DNA of 64,000 nt, taken from Humibacter sp049446075. GTDB lineage: Bacteria; Actinomycetota; Actinomycetes; Actinomycetales; Microbacteriaceae. The stretch is taken from the NCBI RefSeq assembly GCF_049446075.1, contig NZ_JBMSEB010000002.1, forward strand, positions 62,001 to 126,000, given 5' to 3'. Position 1 is the first letter of the stretch, and every line of letters begins with the position of its first letter. The notes under the pieces are model-generated. The model worked only from the letters and a program-made list of their open reading frames with translations. It was not told where the DNA came from and ran no database searches. Of the stretch, positions 25,795 to 32,956 are shown in pieces. The position numbers and the translations under genes were made by a program.

Positions 25795-26898
25795 ATGACC
25801 GAGCAATCTCCCGCCGCTTCCGCCGCAGGCAGGCACCCAGCGGCCGGCTCGGGCGATGGCACGGCCCGCGACATCGCCGCCGGCGTCCCGCCCTCTGTGA
25901 CGATGGCGGAACTGGCTCGACTGGCCGGCACGACGGTACCGACGGTCTCCAAGGTGCTCAACGGCCGCTCCGACGTCTCCGTTGCCACCAGGGAGCGAGT
26001 CATGCGCCTGGTCGACGAGACGGGTTACCGGCGCAGGCGCCGCGCCGCAGGCATCCAAAGCCCCGAGACCGGCGGCCTTGTCGATCTCGTGATCAGCAGG
26101 GTGAGCGGCTCGTGGGCCAACCTCGTGCTGAGCGGAGCCGAGCGCGCGGCGGCCTCGGCAGGACTCGACATCGTCGTCACGGTCGCCCGCCAGGAGCAGG
26201 ACGCCGGCGCCGACTGGGTTGCCAGGCTGCTTGCGCGCAGATCTCGCGGGGCGACGGTCGCGCTGCTGACCCCGACGCGTGCCCAGGTGCAGGTGCTCGG
26301 CGCTGCAGGCATACCCCTCGTGCTGCTCGACCCGTCGTCCGACTCGGGATCAGGCACACCGAGCATCGGAACCACCGACTGGGCGGGCGGGTACGCGGCC
26401 GCCGCACATCTGGCGGCGCTCGGCCACCGCGACATCGCGATCGTCGGCGGGTCGGGCGACTACCGATTCGGAAGAGCGCGCGTCGACGGTTTCCGGGCGG
26501 GGCTCGAGCAGGCGGGCATCCAGCTCGACGGCGGGCAGATCACGACGGCGGACTGGAACCGAGACAGCGCCGCCGTCGCCGCGGAGCGGATGCTTCGTAC
26601 GGCGCCGCCTACGGCCGTATTCGCCTGTTCGGACGAGATGGCGCTAGGCGTGTATCGCGCTGCCGCGGCCGTGGGCATCCGGATTCCCGACCAGCTCAGC
26701 GTCGTGGGGTTCGACGATCTGCCGGAGTCGGCATGGCTGACGCCGGCGCTGACGACGGTGCGACAGCCGATCGAGGAGATGGCCGCGGCGGCGATGCGGA
26801 TGCTCCTGCGGCTGAGGCAGGGCGCGGCCGCGGGCTCGGCCCGCGAGGAACTGTCGACGGAACTCGTCGTCCGCGGCTCGACGGCAACGGCTCGGTAA
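25795..26898 (+). CDS. LacI-family transcriptional regulator C
   Basis: A 367-residue regulator. After a 38-residue flexible N-terminus the helix-turn-helix is VTMAELARLAGTTVPTVSKVLNG, then the effector domain (VFACSDEMALGVYRAAAAVG, LSVVGFDDLPESAWLTPALTTV). The VSKVLNGRSDV form is common in regulators of xylan- and cellulose-oligosaccharide uptake such as BxlR. It lies between the divergent oxidoreductase operon and the transporter at 27152 and is the nearest candidate to bind the operators on both sides. ATG 25795; the upstream open frame lacks conserved features. Confidence 0.9.
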   Translation: MTEQSPAASAAGRHPAAGSGDGTARDIAAGVPPSVTMAELARLAGTTVPTVSKVLNGRSDVSVATRERVMRLVDETGYRRRRRAAGIQSPETGGLVDLVISRVSGSWANLVLSGAERAAASAGLDIVVTVARQEQDAGADWVARLLARRSRGATVALLTPTRAQVQVLGAAGIPLVLLDPSSDSGSGTPSIGTTDWAGGYAAAAHLAALGHRDIAIVGGSGDYRFGRARVDGFRAGLEQAGIQLDGGQITTADWNRDSAAVAAERMLRTAPPTAVFACSDEMALGVYRAAAAVGIRIPDQLSVVGFDDLPESAWLTPALTTVRQPIEEMAAAAMRMLLRLRQGAAAGSAREELSTELVVRGSTATAR

Positions 26899-26902
26899 CG
26901 TT

Positions 26903-26951
26903 TTGGGCGCATCTCGATCCGTCGTATAGCGTGTTCGTGAGAGCGCTCCCA
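26903..26951 (+). promoter_or_regulatory. promoter and CebR-type operator of the sugar ABC transporter
   Basis: TTGGGC (26903-26908), a 16-base spacer and TATAGC (26925-26930) form a reasonable promoter. TGAGAGCGCTCCCA (26938-26951) begins 7 bases after the -10, over the expected start of transcription. It differs at one position from the perfect palindrome TGGGAGCGCTCCCA used by Streptomyces CebR. The same layout precedes the GH1 gene. Confidence 0.7.
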
Positions 26952-26960
26952 CGGGTCGAA

Positions 26961-27029
26961 CGAAACATGCGATTTCATGTTTCGGGGAGGCATGTGGGAG
27001 GCTCCATCGAAATGTTGACACGTCCAACA
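26961..27029 (+). promoter_or_regulatory. two inverted repeats in the transporter leader
   Basis: CGAAACATG (26961-26969) and its exact complement CATGTTTCG (26976-26984) flank 6 bases. A second, TGTTG (27013-27017) and CAACA (27025-27029), flanks 7 bases with a central CACGT. Both lie between the CebR-type operator and the start codon at 27152. They could be further operators or leader RNA hairpins. Confidence 0.45.
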
Positions 27030-27151
27030 AAACATTGAATGATGACACCACGGCCGTGGAAGACGTGGCCGCGACCGGCGCACCAACCTGACATTCAACG
27101 ACGAATATCCACATCGAGGCCCTGCACCGATGTGGACGGAAGGATCTGATA

Positions 27152-28477
27152 ATGGCATCGGAATCCACAGGCGCAGCCTTCACCCGACGCGGCTTCCTTG
27201 GTCTCGCGGGCGGCGTCGCCGCTACCACGCTCCTCGCAGCCTGCTCAAGCGGCGGCGGCGGGGGCAGCACGGGCGGAAGCGGTGGAACGCTGAAGTTCTG
27301 GAACATGCCCTGGGGTGGAACTGCGTTCAACCCTCTGGACAAGAAGATCACCCTCGCCTACAAGCCGAAGAGCGGCATGCCTGCGGCGACGTACCAGGAG
27401 ATCCAGTGGGCGAACTTCACGCAGACCTTCTCGTCTGCCGTGGCGTCGAACACCGGCCCTGCCGTCAGCTCCGGCGGCGGCACCCAGGCCTTCCAGTTCG
27501 CACACCAGGGCAAGATCGCCTACGCCGACAATCTCATCAACAGCTGGGCGAGCAACGGCATCAAGGATGACTTCCTCGAGGGCCTGCTCGACACCATGAA
27601 GACCGATCAGGGCTACGCGGCAGTGCCGTACAACCTGGATGTTCGTTGTTCCTGGTACAACAAGTCGCTGCTGTCTCAGGCCGGCGTCGACGTGCCCACC
27701 ACCTGGGACGAGTACAAGCAGGTCTGCGCCGCTCTCAAGAAGATCGGCGTCTACGGCTTCGGGCTCGGTGCTGGCGCCGGCAACTTCACGGGCAGCCACA
27801 TCCTGACCGCGTTCATGATCAACAACGGCGGCGGCCTCTTCAACTCGAAGAAGGAGCCGGACTGCGTGACCGACGCGAACGTCGAGGCCATGGACTACGT
27901 GCTCGAGCTCGTGCAGAACGGCTACTCCGACCCGGCGGCGGCGACGTACACCAGCGCCAACGTTCAGTCGCAGTGGAAGGCGAAGAAGTTCGGCTACGGC
28001 TGGGACGGCGCGGGCCTCGTGGCCAGCGTCGGCGATGTCGCCCCCGACATGGTCGTCGGCGATCCGCTGACGAGCCCCTCTGGGAAGAAGGGTGGCCTGT
28101 ACTTCCCGAACAACATCATGATGTACAAGAACACCCCGAGCCAGAAGGGCACCGAGGCGTTCGTCACGTACTACTACAAGAACATGGCCCAGCTGTGGAC
28201 CAAGAAGACGGGCATCGGCCTGCCTCCGCTGAAGTCCATCGCGAACACCTCCGAGCTCAAGAGCGACCCGGTGACGGTGAAGATCCTGAAGGACTGGAAC
28301 CCGATCTACGGCACGTGGGCAGCACCCGGTGGAAAGGGCCTGTTCTACAACATCGCCAACACGGTGGATGGCACCCAGCCGATGATTACCTTCTCGCAGG
28401 CGATCCTTGGTGGTAAGACGGATGCCAAGAGCGCTCTCACGACGCTGCAGAATGCCATCGAAGGCCTGATGAAGTAA
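27152..28477 (+). CDS. sugar ABC transporter substrate-binding lipoprotein 1
   Basis: A 441-residue family-1 extracellular binding protein. The signal has a twin-arginine-like TRRGFLGLAGG and the lipobox LLAAC with Cys31, followed by a Gly/Ser linker. LKFWNMPWGG, TTWDEYKQVCAAL and KKIGVYGFGLGAGAG are the usual segments. GGAAGGA lies 7 bases before ATG 27152. It delivers an oligosaccharide to the two permeases downstream; a hairpin with T-run lies between it and them, which would give an excess of binding protein. The substrate is probably a beta-glucan-type oligosaccharide, from the CebR-like operator and neighbouring GH1/GH3. Confidence 0.92.
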   Translation: MASESTGAAFTRRGFLGLAGGVAATTLLAACSSGGGGGSTGGSGGTLKFWNMPWGGTAFNPLDKKITLAYKPKSGMPAATYQEIQWANFTQTFSSAVASNTGPAVSSGGGTQAFQFAHQGKIAYADNLINSWASNGIKDDFLEGLLDTMKTDQGYAAVPYNLDVRCSWYNKSLLSQAGVDVPTTWDEYKQVCAALKKIGVYGFGLGAGAGNFTGSHILTAFMINNGGGLFNSKKEPDCVTDANVEAMDYVLELVQNGYSDPAAATYTSANVQSQWKAKKFGYGWDGAGLVASVGDVAPDMVVGDPLTSPSGKKGGLYFPNNIMMYKNTPSQKGTEAFVTYYYKNMAQLWTKKTGIGLPPLKSIANTSELKSDPVTVKILKDWNPIYGTWAAPGGKGLFYNIANTVDGTQPMITFSQAILGGKTDAKSALTTLQNAIEGLMK

Positions 28478-28487
28478 AGACAGGATG

Positions 28488-28526
28488 CGGGTGGGCTTCG
28501 GCGTGTTTGTCGGGCCCACCCGTTTT
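28488..28526 (+). terminator. intra-operon terminator/attenuator after the binding-protein gene
   Basis: Nine-base arms CGGGTGGGC (28488-28496) and GCCCACCCG (28514-28522) are followed by TTTT. It lies between the binding-protein stop and the first permease. Confidence 0.75.
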
Positions 28527-28563
28527 CACTGTTCCACCCGAAGCTGTCGAAGGAGAAGCTGAC

Positions 28564-29526
28564 ATGTCGACCGATTCCGTGGCCGGCGCGCTGAAGAAGG
28601 CGCGTAACGGTGTGGGAGTGGCCGGGTCGGGACGCCCGCCGAGTCAAGGCAAGCGTGGCCGGGCGATCTCGCATACCTGGGCGTTCTTGTTGTTCGCTCT
28701 GCCGTCCCTGTTGCTGTTGGTGTTGTTGAACCTGTATCCGGTGATCTACGCCGGGTGGCAGTCGACGCGTAACGGCGACCTGGTGGACTCGGGTGCGTTC
28801 GTCGGCTTCAACAACTACATATCGGTGGTGCAGCAGCCCACGTTCTGGCATGCCGCCCTGTTCACCGTGGTGTTCACCCTGGTGGGCGTGTTCGGGTCGT
28901 GGGCGGTCGGACTGGGGTTGGCGTTGATGCTGCGCACCCGGATCCCGGCCGGCGGCGTGTTCAAGGTGTTGCTGCTTCTGCCGTGGGTGGTTCCCACGGT
29001 GGTGTCGGCCACCTCCTGGAACTGGTTGGTCGCCACCCCGCAGTCCCCGTTGCCGCTGTTGGCGCAGGCGCTCGGGTTCGGGAACGTGTTGTTCCTGGCG
29101 GATCCGCTCTTGGCTCAGATCACGGTGTGCGTGTTCAAGGTGTGGATCAGTTTCCCGTTCATGATGATGATGATGTCCTCAGCGTTGGCCTCGGTGGATA
29201 CCAACGTGTATGAGGCGTCGAAGGTCGACGGGGCAGGCACCTGGCAGACGTTCACGCAGATCACGTTGCCGATGATCTCCCGCACCACCTATGTGTCGTG
29301 GATTCTGATGACGATCTTCTGCGTCAACGACTTCCCAACGATCTTCCTGCTCACCGGTGGTGGGCCGGTGAACGCAACCCAGTCGCTGGTGGTGCTGGCC
29401 TACCAGACCGTGTTCCAGAACTACCAGGTCGGTCCCGGTGTCGCGATCGCGTTCATCATGACCATCGTCCTCGTGATCATCTCGGTGCTGCTGTACCGCC
29501 AGATTAGGAAGGTGAACATCGAATGA
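28564..29526 (+). CDS. sugar ABC transporter permease 1A (MalF type)
   Basis: A 320-residue permease with six or more hydrophobic helices. ATG 28564 follows AAGGAG. The EAA loop is EASKVDGAGTWQTFTQITLP, and FLLTGGGPVNATQSLVVLAY is the MalF-type motif. Leu is written TTG about 16 times, far more than in neighbouring genes (for example ctg ttg ctg ttg gtg ttg ttg near 28710), so its base usage stands out. Its stop overlaps the next start by four bases. There is no ATPase gene in this unit. Confidence 0.93.
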   Translation: MSTDSVAGALKKARNGVGVAGSGRPPSQGKRGRAISHTWAFLLFALPSLLLLVLLNLYPVIYAGWQSTRNGDLVDSGAFVGFNNYISVVQQPTFWHAALFTVVFTLVGVFGSWAVGLGLALMLRTRIPAGGVFKVLLLLPWVVPTVVSATSWNWLVATPQSPLPLLAQALGFGNVLFLADPLLAQITVCVFKVWISFPFMMMMMSSALASVDTNVYEASKVDGAGTWQTFTQITLPMISRTTYVSWILMTIFCVNDFPTIFLLTGGGPVNATQSLVVLAYQTVFQNYQVGPGVAIAFIMTIVLVIISVLLYRQIRKVNIE

Positions 29527-30410
29527 CCACCGAAACCTCTGCCGAACTCATCGGCACCCTCGACCTCGGCGTCACCGGCGGCAGACGCCGCACCCTCAGC
29601 CAGCTCGGGGAACGCGGCAAGTGGTGGCGCCTGCTGGCCATCTTCGTCATCACCGCCGTGGTGCTGGTGCCGATCCTGGCCGTGATCATCCTCTCCCTGA
29701 CCCCGTCCCTTGGCTCCACCGCCACCGGACTGACAGTGGAGAACTACGGAGCCGTGTTCACCCAAACCTCGGTCGGCACCTGGCTGGGCAACAGCCTCCT
29801 GGTCGCCCTGGTCACCGTGGTCGCCGCGGTCGTGATCGCCGCCCCCGCAGGCTACGTCCTCTCCCGCGGACGCAACCGGCTGGTCTCCAGCTACTCCCTG
29901 ATCCTGTTCGTCGTGCAATCCCTGCCAGTGGTGACCGCGGTCATCCCGCTGTTCTTCCTGTTCGCCAAACTCGGCCTGGTCGACAACCTCGTCGGTGTGA
30001 TGATCATCTACACCGGCTCCACCATGTCCGTGGCCTGCTGGATGATGGCCGCCTACTTCGACTCCATCCCGATCACCCTGGAAGAAGCAGCCTGGATCGA
30101 CGGAGCATCCGTATTCGGATCCTTCACCCGAGTCGTGCTCCGCAACTCACTGCCCGGCATCCTCTCCACCGCGATCTTCTCGTTCCTGCTGGCCTGGAAC
30201 GACTACCTCGTCGCCGTGGTCTTCCTCCGCAGCGACCAGAACTACACCCTCCCCATCGGCCTGCAAACCTTCTTCCAACAAAACCAGACCAACTGGGGAC
30301 TGGTCATGGCCGTCGCCGTGATCATGATGCTCCCACCGATCATCATCTTCTCCGTCCTGAACCGGTTCTTCAGCGTCGGCGGCATCGGCGGATCACTCGC
30401 CGGACGCTAA
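29523..30410 (+). CDS. sugar ABC transporter permease 1B (MalG type)
   Basis: A 295-residue permease. The EAA loop is EEAAWIDGASVFGSFTRVVL, and SFLLAWNDYLVAVVFL is the MalG-type ending. It overlaps permease 1A by ATGA and is followed by a strong hairpin. In contrast to 1A it uses CTC/CTG for Leu and ACC for Thr almost exclusively. Confidence 0.93.
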   Translation: MTTETSAELIGTLDLGVTGGRRRTLSQLGERGKWWRLLAIFVITAVVLVPILAVIILSLTPSLGSTATGLTVENYGAVFTQTSVGTWLGNSLLVALVTVVAAVVIAAPAGYVLSRGRNRLVSSYSLILFVVQSLPVVTAVIPLFFLFAKLGLVDNLVGVMIIYTGSTMSVACWMMAAYFDSIPITLEEAAWIDGASVFGSFTRVVLRNSLPGILSTAIFSFLLAWNDYLVAVVFLRSDQNYTLPIGLQTFFQQNQTNWGLVMAVAVIMMLPPIIIFSVLNRFFSVGGIGGSLAGR

Positions 30411-30420
30411 ACCCGGCACC

Positions 30421-30460
30421 AAGGGCGGTCGTGCGAACAGCGCGGCCGCCCTTCGCATTT
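30421..30460 (+). terminator. terminator after the transporter operon
   Basis: Arms AAGGGCGG (30421-30428) and CCGCCCTT (30446-30453), followed by a weak T stretch (cgcattt). It lies 10 bases after the permease stop. Confidence 0.7.
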
Positions 30461-30513
30461 GACGGCAACGGCTTGGGCGCACGGCCGAGTGCGCAGACCA
30501 GGAAGGTAGACGC

Positions 30514-32928
30514 ATGACCGACACGGAAGAGACCGGCGAGCGTGCAACCCGGCGCGGGGCGGACGCGGGCGCGAGGTGGCGCAACGCGAGCCTGCCGGCA
30601 TCCGAGCGGGTGGACGCTCTCATCGGCGAGATGACGCTGCGCGAGAAGGTGGCGCAGCTGTACGGCATCTGGGTCGCCTCGTCGCCGACGGGCGGCGACG
30701 TCGCACCGTTCCAGCACGACATGAGCGAGGATGCCCTCGAGCTCGACGACCTGCTCCCGCACGGGCTGGGTCAGCTGACGCGGTCCTTCGGCTCGGCTCC
30801 GGTGGATGCCGCGGTGGGCGTCGTGTCGCTGGCTCGCAGCCAGAAGCGCATCATGGCGGCCAACAGGTTCGGCATTCCGGCCATCGCACACGAGGAGTGC
30901 CTCGCCGGCTTCACCGCGTGGGGCGCCACCAACTACCCCGTGCCCCTCTCCTGGGGCGCCACCTTCGACCCGGCGCTCATCCAGCGCGCCGCCCGGCGCA
31001 TCGGCGAGGGCATGCGGTCGGTCGGAGTTCACCAGGGCCTGGCTCCGGTACTCGATGTGACGAGGGATCCACGCTGGGGCCGCACGGAGGAGACCATCGG
31101 CGAGGACCCGTACCTGGTCGGAACGATCGCGCTCGGCTATGTGCGCGGGCTGGAGTCCGCAGGCATCGTCGCCACGCTCAAGCACTTCATCGGCTACTCC
31201 GCCTCGAAGGCCGCCCGCAACCTGGCACCCGTCTCGATGGGCAGGCGCGAGTTCAACGACGTCATGGTGCCGCCGTTCGAGCTCGCCGTGCGCGACGGCG
31301 GCGTGCGCAGCGTGATGCACGCGTACACGGATGTCGACGGCGTGCCCTCTGCGTCGGACGACTCCCTGCTCACCGGCCTGCTCCGCGACACGTGGGGATT
31401 CACCGGCACCGTCGTCGCCGACTACTTCGGCATCGCGTTCCTCAAGACCCTGCACGGCGTGGCCGGGTCGTGGGAAGACGCCGCGGCATCCGCACTCAAG
31501 GCGGGAGTTGACGTCGAGCTTCCCACCGTGAAGACCTACGCCGAGCCGCTCATCGCCGCCATCGAAAGCGGTGATCTCGACGAGTCGTACGTCGAACGTG
31601 CGCTTCGACGGGTGCTGCTGCACAAGGCCGAATTCGGCATGCTCGACCCCGGCTGGTCGCCGTTGCCCGAAGGCTGGGCCGAGTCCGATCTTGCCGACAT
31701 CGAGGCCGTGCGAGGGCGGGTGCAACTCGACTCGGCGGAGGATCGTGCACTCGCCCGCGAGATCGCGGAGCGAGCAGTGGTGCTGGTGCGCAACGACGGG
31801 ACGCTGCCCTTGGCAGTGGACAGCGGCATGCGCATCGCGGTGGTGGGGCCGCTCGCCGACGACCCGTTCGCCATGCTCGGCTGCTACTCGTTCCCGAGCC
31901 ATGTCGGCACCCTGCATCCCGACGTACCGATCGGCATCGAACTGCCCACGGTTCTGCAGAGCCTGCGCGCCGAGTTCCCCGACGCGCTCATCGATGTCGA
32001 GCCGGCCGTGAGCGTCGACGGCAAGGGCGATGGCACCGCGCAGTCGGATGCCGCGGGGATCGACCGTGCGCTGGTCGCCGCACGCAATGCCGACCTGGTC
32101 ATCGCAGTGCTGGGTGACCACGCCGGCCTGTTCGGCCGCGGCACCTCCGGCGAGGGATGCGACGCCGCGAGCATGCGTCTCCCGGGACGACAGCAGGACC
32201 TGCTCGACGCGCTTGTGGCATCCGGCACCCCGGTCGTCGCGACGTTGGTCGAGGGCCGGCCGTACGCGCTCGGCTCCGCCGCGGAGCAGGCATCCGCGAT
32301 CGTGACCGCGTTCTTCCCGGGCGAAGAGGGCGGCCCGGCGATCGCGGGGGTGCTGAGCGGCAGGGTGAACCCGAGCGGGAGACTGCCGGTGAGCATCCCC
32401 GCGCACGAGAACGCACAACCCGCCACCTACCTCGCGCCGCCGCTCGCGGGTGCCAGCGACGTGTCGAACATCGACCCGACGCCGGCTTTCCCGTTCGGCC
32501 ACGGGCTGTCGTACACATCGTTCGAATGGACGGATGCCGGTACCGACGCCGCGGAGATCCGCACGTCTGGCACGGTGACGGCGTCTGTAACGGTGACGAA
32601 CACGAGCGAGCGCGCCGGCATCGAGAACGTGCAGCTGTACCTGCACGATCCGGTGGCATCCGTCGTGCGCCCCGTGAACCGTTTGGTCGGCTACGCCACC
32701 GTGCCTCTGCAACCCGGGGCGAGCGCCAGGGTGTCGTTCGAGGTGAGCGCCGATCTCTCGGCGTTCACCGGGCGGGACTACACGCGCGTCGTGGAGCCAG
32801 GCGAGGTCGAGCTGCGGCTGGGGGCATCGAGCGGAGACATCCGTTTCGCGCTCCCCGTCACACTCAGCGGGCCCGCGCGCACCGTCGACCACACGCGCAC
32901 GCTGACCAGCCGGGTGACGGTCGGCTGA
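30514..32928 (+). CDS. GH3 beta-glucosidase/beta-xylosidase (cytoplasmic)
   Basis: An 804-residue glycoside hydrolase family 3 enzyme with no signal peptide. The TIM-barrel domain covers about 30-400 with nucleophile D303 in VVADYFGI; the (alpha/beta)6 sandwich follows, with probable acid/base E547 in GRGTSGEGCD; a fibronectin-III-like domain closes it (VTVTNTSERAGIENVQLYL). The VADYFGI form is frequent in actinobacterial beta-xylosidases and glucosidases. It follows the transporter operon after a terminator, so it may have its own promoter in the 100-base gap. It trims beta-linked Glc or Xyl from imported oligosaccharides. Confidence 0.93.
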   Translation: MTDTEETGERATRRGADAGARWRNASLPASERVDALIGEMTLREKVAQLYGIWVASSPTGGDVAPFQHDMSEDALELDDLLPHGLGQLTRSFGSAPVDAAVGVVSLARSQKRIMAANRFGIPAIAHEECLAGFTAWGATNYPVPLSWGATFDPALIQRAARRIGEGMRSVGVHQGLAPVLDVTRDPRWGRTEETIGEDPYLVGTIALGYVRGLESAGIVATLKHFIGYSASKAARNLAPVSMGRREFNDVMVPPFELAVRDGGVRSVMHAYTDVDGVPSASDDSLLTGLLRDTWGFTGTVVADYFGIAFLKTLHGVAGSWEDAAASALKAGVDVELPTVKTYAEPLIAAIESGDLDESYVERALRRVLLHKAEFGMLDPGWSPLPEGWAESDLADIEAVRGRVQLDSAEDRALAREIAERAVVLVRNDGTLPLAVDSGMRIAVVGPLADDPFAMLGCYSFPSHVGTLHPDVPIGIELPTVLQSLRAEFPDALIDVEPAVSVDGKGDGTAQSDAAGIDRALVAARNADLVIAVLGDHAGLFGRGTSGEGCDAASMRLPGRQQDLLDALVASGTPVVATLVEGRPYALGSAAEQASAIVTAFFPGEEGGPAIAGVLSGRVNPSGRLPVSIPAHENAQPATYLAPPLAGASDVSNIDPTPAFPFGHGLSYTSFEWTDAGTDAAEIRTSGTVTASVTVTNTSERAGIENVQLYLHDPVASVVRPVNRLVGYATVPLQPGASARVSFEVSADLSAFTGRDYTRVVEPGEVELRLGASSGDIRFALPVTLSGPARTVDHTRTLTSRVTVG

Positions 32929-32956
32929 CCTGCGGCGTTCGCCTCCTCACCGCGAC

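Noticed and set aside
24444..27038. 864-codon open frame on the plus strand
   Set aside because: It is antisense to the dehydrogenase 2 gene and out of frame with LacI C; its composition (Arg, His, Gly, Val-rich) is that of a high-GC shadow frame.
30370..32892. 840-codon open frame antisense to the GH3 gene
   Set aside because: The sense strand encodes a full GH3 enzyme with catalytic residues; the antisense frame has no recognisable domain.
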